From Micromonospora echinaurantiaca (GTDB lineage Bacteria; Actinomycetota; Actinomycetes; Mycobacteriales; Micromonosporaceae), in contig NZ_LT607750.1 in assembly GCF_900090235.1 (NCBI RefSeq), forward strand, positions 3,422,501-3,486,500: 64,000 nucleotides of DNA, in the 5' to 3' direction. Both the position numbers and the translations under genes were made by a program. Numbering within the stretch: the stretch's first letter is position 1; every line of letters starts with the position of its first letter. Shown piece by piece: positions 60,840 to 64,000 of this stretch. A model generated the notes under the pieces. That model did not search any database. It was not told where the DNA came from and saw only the letters and a list, made by a program, of their open reading frames with translations.

Positions 60840-61360
60840 CGCGCCACTTCCTCCGCGTCCGTGTCCAGCGGCAGCCAGCGGCGCAGCGCGGCGAGGCCCC
60901 GCGCGGTCTGGCTCTTCACGTTGCCGGTCGAGCAGCCGAGCACCCCGGCGGTCTGCTCGACGGAGAGGTCCGCGTAGAACCGCAGCACCAGGACGACCCG
61001 CTGCCCCGGCGGCGCGGACGCCAGCGCGCGGCGAAGCGTGACCGCGTCCACCACGGCGTCGTCCGGGCCGCCCGGGTCGTCGCGGGGCACCGGCTCGGGC
61101 GTACGGTCCAGCAGCCGCACCCCCCACCAGCGGGACCGCCGTTCCTCCTGGAAGACCCGCACCAGCATCCGGTGCACGTACGCCTCGACGTCGTCGGCGC
61201 CCCGCACCCGTGGCCACTTGAGGTAGAGCTTGGTCAGCGTCTGCTGCACCACGTCGTCGGCCCGGTGCTGGTCACCGGTGAGCAGGTAGGCGGTGCGGCG
61301 CAGCTTCGGGGTGGTGGCCGTGACGAATTCGACGTACTCGTGCCGTTGGGTCGCCTGCAT
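60836..61360 (-). CDS. ECF sigma factor, SigE family
   Basis: This 174-aa sigma-70 family protein has region 2 (YVEFVTATTPKLRRTAYLLT and GADDVEAYVHRMLVR) and region 4 (VVLVLRFYADLSVEQTAGVL then STGNVKSQTARGLAALR). This spacing matches the SigE (SACE_1560-like) family common in actinomycetes. GGGAG stands 7 nt before ATG 61360; a longer frame from 61453 lacks a site and extends beyond the family's usual N-terminus. It is coupled to the membrane protein gene downstream. Confidence 0.9.
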   Translation of the reverse strand: MQATQRHEYVEFVTATTPKLRRTAYLLTGDQHRADDVVQQTLTKLYLKWPRVRGADDVEAYVHRMLVRVFQEERRSRWWGVRLLDRTPEPVPRDDPGGPDDAVVDAVTLRRALASAPPGQRVVLVLRFYADLSVEQTAGVLGCSTGNVKSQTARGLAALRRWLPLDTDAEEVAR

Positions 61361-61439
61361 CCACCACTCCCGTCCACTGCTGTCACCGTAGGGATGGGCG
61401 CGGCGCCCGATCCGGTTGCACGCCTCCCGCGAAACGGTG

Positions 61440-62615
61440 TCAGCCCAGCTCACCGACCAGGTGGTCGACCAGGTCGCGGGGCAACCCGTGGGTGTCGTGC
61501 AGCCAGCGGTAGTCCTCGCCGGTCAGCGGCCCACGGGAGCGGCGCCGGCGGACCAGCGGCCGGCCCCGCCGCAGCAGCTCCCGGAACCGGCGCTCCTCGC
61601 CGCCGAACACCTCGCGCACCTCGCCGACGCCGGTCTGCTGCCCGAACCCGTCCAGGGTGTGCCGGATCGGCTCGGTCGGCAGGTCGGAGAGGGTGCGGGA
61701 CGGGTCGTCGCGCCACAGGGTGGTGAGCACCCGGCGGACCAGTCGGCGCAGCACGTATCCCCGGCCGGTGTTCGATGGGCGCACACCGTCGCCGATGACG
61801 ACCACGCCGGAGCGGAGGTGGTCGCAGACCTGGCGCAGCGGCACCTCGTCCAGCCGCCACAGGCCGCCGACGCCGCGCACCCACGGTCGCAGGCCGTCGC
61901 CCTCGAAGACCGACCGGGTGCCGCCCAGCACCATCTCCAGCCGCTCCAGCCCCATCCCGGTGTCCACGTTGGGCTGCCGCAGCGGCTCCAGCCGGCCGTC
62001 GTCGTGCCGGTGGTAGCGCATCTGCACGTGGTTCCAGACCTCCATCCACCGGTCGTCGGTGCCCGGGGTGCCGCGGGGCGGGCCGTCCCCGGTCCAGACG
62101 AAGATCTCCGAGTCGGGTCCGCAGGGTCCGGTCGGTCCGTTGGACCACCAGTTGTCCTCGCCGCGGGTCAGCTCCACCGGTACGCCGAGTTCCGCCCAGG
62201 TCTCCAGCGAGACCCGGTCCGGCCCGAGCTGCCCATCGCCGCCGAACACGGTCGCGTGCAGCCGGTCGGGTTCGACGCCGAAGCCCTCCCGTAGCAGCTG
62301 GTGGCCCCAGCGCAGGCTCTGCGCGACGTCGTAGTCGCCGAGCGACCACGAGCCGAGCATCTCGAACACGGTCAGGTGGGTGCGGTCGCCGACCTCGTCC
62401 AGGTCGGTGGTGCGCAGGCAGCGCTGGACGTTCACCAGCCGGCGGCCGAGCGGGTGGGGACGGCCCTCCAGGTGGGGCGTCAGCGGGTGCATCCCGGAGG
62501 TGGTGAACAGGACCGGATCACCCGGCGGCGGGATGAGCGAGCTGTCGGACACCGGCCGGTGGCCGCGCTCGCGGTAGAAGTCGAGGAAGGTGCGGACGAT
62601 CTCGTCGCGGTTCAT
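61440..62615 (-). CDS. Alanyl-tRNA-synthetase-like catalytic core, no editing domain
   Basis: This 391-aa class II synthetase paralogue matches the AlaRS aminoacylation core: FTTSGMHPLTPHLEG near residue 37, a QRCLRTTDLDEVGDRTHLTV block followed by FEMLGSWSLGDY, NGPTGPCGPDSEIF, QPNVDTGMGLERL, and RPSNTGRGYVLRRLVRR as the last core motif. It ends where AlaRS would begin its tRNA-recognition and editing (HxxxH) regions. It could charge a tRNA or a carrier protein, or have become regulatory. It is probably not the housekeeping enzyme, which is about 880 aa. A long inverted repeat lies just upstream of its start. Confidence 0.82.
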   Translation of the reverse strand: MNRDEIVRTFLDFYRERGHRPVSDSSLIPPPGDPVLFTTSGMHPLTPHLEGRPHPLGRRLVNVQRCLRTTDLDEVGDRTHLTVFEMLGSWSLGDYDVAQSLRWGHQLLREGFGVEPDRLHATVFGGDGQLGPDRVSLETWAELGVPVELTRGEDNWWSNGPTGPCGPDSEIFVWTGDGPPRGTPGTDDRWMEVWNHVQMRYHRHDDGRLEPLRQPNVDTGMGLERLEMVLGGTRSVFEGDGLRPWVRGVGGLWRLDEVPLRQVCDHLRSGVVVIGDGVRPSNTGRGYVLRRLVRRVLTTLWRDDPSRTLSDLPTEPIRHTLDGFGQQTGVGEVREVFGGEERRFRELLRRGRPLVRRRRSRGPLTGEDYRWLHDTHGLPRDLVDHLVGELG

Positions 62616-62636
62616 GGCGGGTGCCTCTCGGGTCGT

Positions 62637-62714
62637 GGTGACCGGAAAGGGTCCGCTGGCGCGGAACGGGCTGCCCCGGGACGCGACGAAGCCGGCGGAC
62701 CGTTTCCGGTCGCC
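62637..62714 (-). repeat. Near-perfect 20-bp inverted repeat in the AlaRS-like leader
   Basis: GGTGACCGGAAAGGGTCCGC (62637-62656) and GCGGACCGTTTCCGGTCGCC (62695-62714) pair with only two mismatches in 20, around a 38-nt loop. In the mRNA this stem ends 7 nt before the ribosome site and 21 nt before the ATG. It could act as an attenuator or translation switch. I saw no T-box consensus. Confidence 0.6.
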
Positions 62715-62903
62715 GGCGAAGGGGTCGGGAGATCAGGCGGCGGCGACCGACGAGCTGGCAGCTCGTGCGGTCGCGGCGATGCTTCGGCGCCTGGACTCCA
62801 TGCCCCCGACTGTACGTCGCCCCGGGCGCCGCCGCCCACCCGGTTTCCCCGCCGGCGCCCGCCCCCTCCCGGGCGCCCGCGGGCTGCCGGTGGGCGGCGG
62901 GCC

Positions 62904-62999
62904 GGGGCCGACCCGGCGGGCGGAGTCCCGGCATCGGGGCCGGCCCGCGGGGCGGTGTCCCGGCGTCGGGGTCGACCCGCCGGGCGGCGCCGCGGTGCC
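62904..62999. repeat. Three tandem 32-bp imperfect repeats
   Basis: Units start at 62904, 62936 and 62968; each begins GGGGYCGRCCCG. The first two match at 27 of 32 positions and the first and third at 24 of 32. They end 3 nt before the desaturase stop codon. They may be a minisatellite-like array or part of a complex terminator. Confidence 0.6.
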
Positions 63000-63002
63000 G
63001 GG

Positions 63003-64000
63003 TCAGCCGCCCAGCGACGGCGCGAGGGCGCGCGCCGGCCGGTCGTCGGCCGGGCTCGGGTCGGCCGGGGTCCGGTTGGGCAGGGAGAGCCGGAAGACCT
63101 TCTTCCAGGCGGAGAAGACCTGCCGGGGCAGCGAGCCGGTGGTGTAGCGCAGCCCGTACCGGTCGAAGAGCGCCCGTACCTCGGGGGCGATCTCCTGGTA
63201 GCGGTTGCTCGGCAGGTCCGGGAAGAGGTGGTGCTCGATCTGGAAGGACAGGTTCCCGGTCATCAGGTGCAGCAGCCGGCTGCCGCTGATGTTCGCCGAT
63301 CCGAGCATCTGCCGCAGGTACCACTCGCCGCGGGTCTCCCCCTCGATGGAGCGCTTCTCGAAGGTCTCCACGCCCTCCGGGAAGTGCCCGCACATGATCA
63401 CCGAGTGGCTCCACAGGTTGCGGATCAGGTTCGCGGTGAAGGTGGCGGCCAGGGTGCTGAGGAACGAGGGGCCGGACAGCAGCGGGTGCAGCACGTAGTC
63501 CTTGAGCACCTGCCGGCGGATCTTGCGCCCGACCGCCCTGGCCCGGGCCCGGAACTGCGGATCCCGGTGCCGCCCCTGCTGCAGGTTCTTGCCCAGCTCC
63601 AGGTCGTACGCGGCGATGCCGTACTCGAAGAAGCACGCGTTGACGAAGTTCCACAGCGGCTGGCCGAGGTGCATCGGGTGCCACGGCTGGTCCTCGTCGA
63701 CCCGCATGATGCCGTAGCCGAGGTCGTTGTCCTTGCCGACGACGTTGGTGTACCGGTGGTGCAGTTCGTTGTGCGAGTGCTTCCACTGGTCCGCCGGCGA
63801 GACGTGGTCCCACTCCCAGGTGGTCGAGTGGATCTTCGGGTCGCGCATCCAGTCCCACTGGCCGTGCAGGACGTTGTGCCCGATCTCCATGTTCTCCAGG
63901 ATCTTCGCGACCGCGAGCCCGGCGGTGCCGACCACCCAGGCCGGCGGGAAGAGCGAGAACAGCAGCACCGCCCGGCTGCCCAGCTCCAGCCGCCGCTGGG
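63003..64000 (-). CDS. Acyl-lipid fatty acid desaturase, 5' end outside window
   Basis: At least 331 aa of a membrane desaturase; the frame stays open to the window edge with QRRLELGSRAVLLFSLFPPA, so the true start lies beyond. All three di-iron histidine boxes are kept: GHNVLHGQWDWM, HSHNELHHRYTN and QIEHHLFPDLP. The third, QxxHH, marks the front-end/linoleoyl-CoA (DesA3-like) class that desaturates lipid-bound acyl chains in the membrane. Hydrophobic helices lie between boxes one and three. No ferredoxin or reductase gene is visible in the window. Confidence 0.92.
   Translation of the reverse strand, partial: QRRLELGSRAVLLFSLFPPAWVVGTAGLAVAKILENMEIGHNVLHGQWDWMRDPKIHSTTWEWDHVSPADQWKHSHNELHHRYTNVVGKDNDLGYGIMRVDEDQPWHPMHLGQPLWNFVNACFFEYGIAAYDLELGKNLQQGRHRDPQFRARARAVGRKIRRQVLKDYVLHPLLSGPSFLSTLAATFTANLIRNLWSHSVIMCGHFPEGVETFEKRSIEGETRGEWYLRQMLGSANISGSRLLHLMTGNLSFQIEHHLFPDLPSNRYQEIAPEVRALFDRYGLRYTTGSLPRQVFSAWKKVFRLSLPNRTPADPSPADDRPARALAPSLGG

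Larger units (their letters stand above)
62616..63002. promoter_or_regulatory. Gene-free gap with leader hairpin and tandem repeats
   Basis: These 387 bases between the desaturase stop and the AlaRS-like start hold no recognisable gene. From right to left in transcript direction they contain three tandem 32-bp repeats (62904-62999), a GC-rich hairpin pairing CGCCGCCCACC with GGTGGGCGGCG (about 62829-62899), and a long inverted repeat (62637-62714). AGAGG at about 62625-62629 is the ribosome site of the AlaRS-like gene. Confidence 0.55.

Noticed and set aside
62616-62820. T-box riboswitch in the AlaRS-like leader
   Set aside because: A long stem is present, but I could not find the conserved T-box sequence or a typical specifier loop. 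It is recorded only as an inverted repeat.

Overview
The window is uniformly very GC-rich, with strong third-position G/C bias, frequent GTG starts and 4-nt ATGA/GTGA gene overlaps. It carries typical actinobacterial families: a SigE-type ECF sigma factor, a type VII secretion EccB protein, a mycothiol-type ArsC, an MbtH protein and sugar ABC importers without their own ATPase. A Micromonosporaceae-like actinomycete (Micromonospora or a relative) is the best guess. That is an inference from gene content and codon style; no rRNA or other marker gene is present.

Layout. 0.1-4.4 kb: a secreted beta-propeller protein, a Nudix hydrolase and a bacterial serpin, closed by a strong bidirectional terminator. 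4.4-32.2 kb (minus strand): a nine-gene hybrid NRPS/PKS operon whose genes nearly all overlap by 4 nt. In transcription order it encodes A-T-KS (no AT), a type II thioesterase fused to a LanB-like (lantibiotic dehydratase N-terminal family) domain, a second stand-alone LanB-like protein, A-T-C-T, KS-AT-KR-DH-ACP, a TauD/SyrP-like dioxygenase, MbtH, C-A(Asn)-T, and a C-A(Ser)-T-TE-MFS megafusion. By-eye pocket readings give Asn for the penultimate module and Ser for the last. The dioxygenase suggests beta-hydroxylation, most simply of Asn or Asp. No RiPP precursor was found, so the two LanB-like proteins probably act on carrier-bound or finished thiotemplated intermediates. This is the most unusual system in the window.

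32.2-33.5 kb: an AT-richer promoter region with several palindromes, then a DUF2267 gene and a second Nudix gene. 33.5-43.5 kb: an arsenic/organoarsenical resistance island. The minus-strand operon encodes a CxxC microprotein, a small protein with four CCG motifs, an M28 peptidase, ArsR, an ArsN-like acetyltransferase, an ArsO-like monooxygenase with its own CCG motifs, and an MFS transporter. Divergent and plus-strand genes encode three more ArsR-type regulators (one fused to a phosphatase-type ArsC domain), two ArsC proteins and an aquaglyceroporin. No Acr3 or ArsB pump is seen, so arsenite would leave through the channel.

43.5-51.4 kb: a carbohydrate-use locus with a solute-binding lipoprotein, two ABC permeases, and divergently a dehydrogenase, a sugar isomerase/epimerase and a GH63-like glycosidase. 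A TnpB-only insertion element with an omega-RNA-like right end sits between the dehydrogenase and the isomerase.

51.6-64 kb: two methyltransferases, EccB, a zinc-type dehydrogenase, a spermidine-synthase-like protein, a Tat-exported repeat protein, a 606-aa acyl-CoA dehydrogenase, an ECF sigma factor with its overlapping membrane partner, a catalytic-core-only alanyl-tRNA synthetase paralogue with a long inverted repeat in its leader, and the 3' part of an acyl-lipid desaturase running off the window edge.
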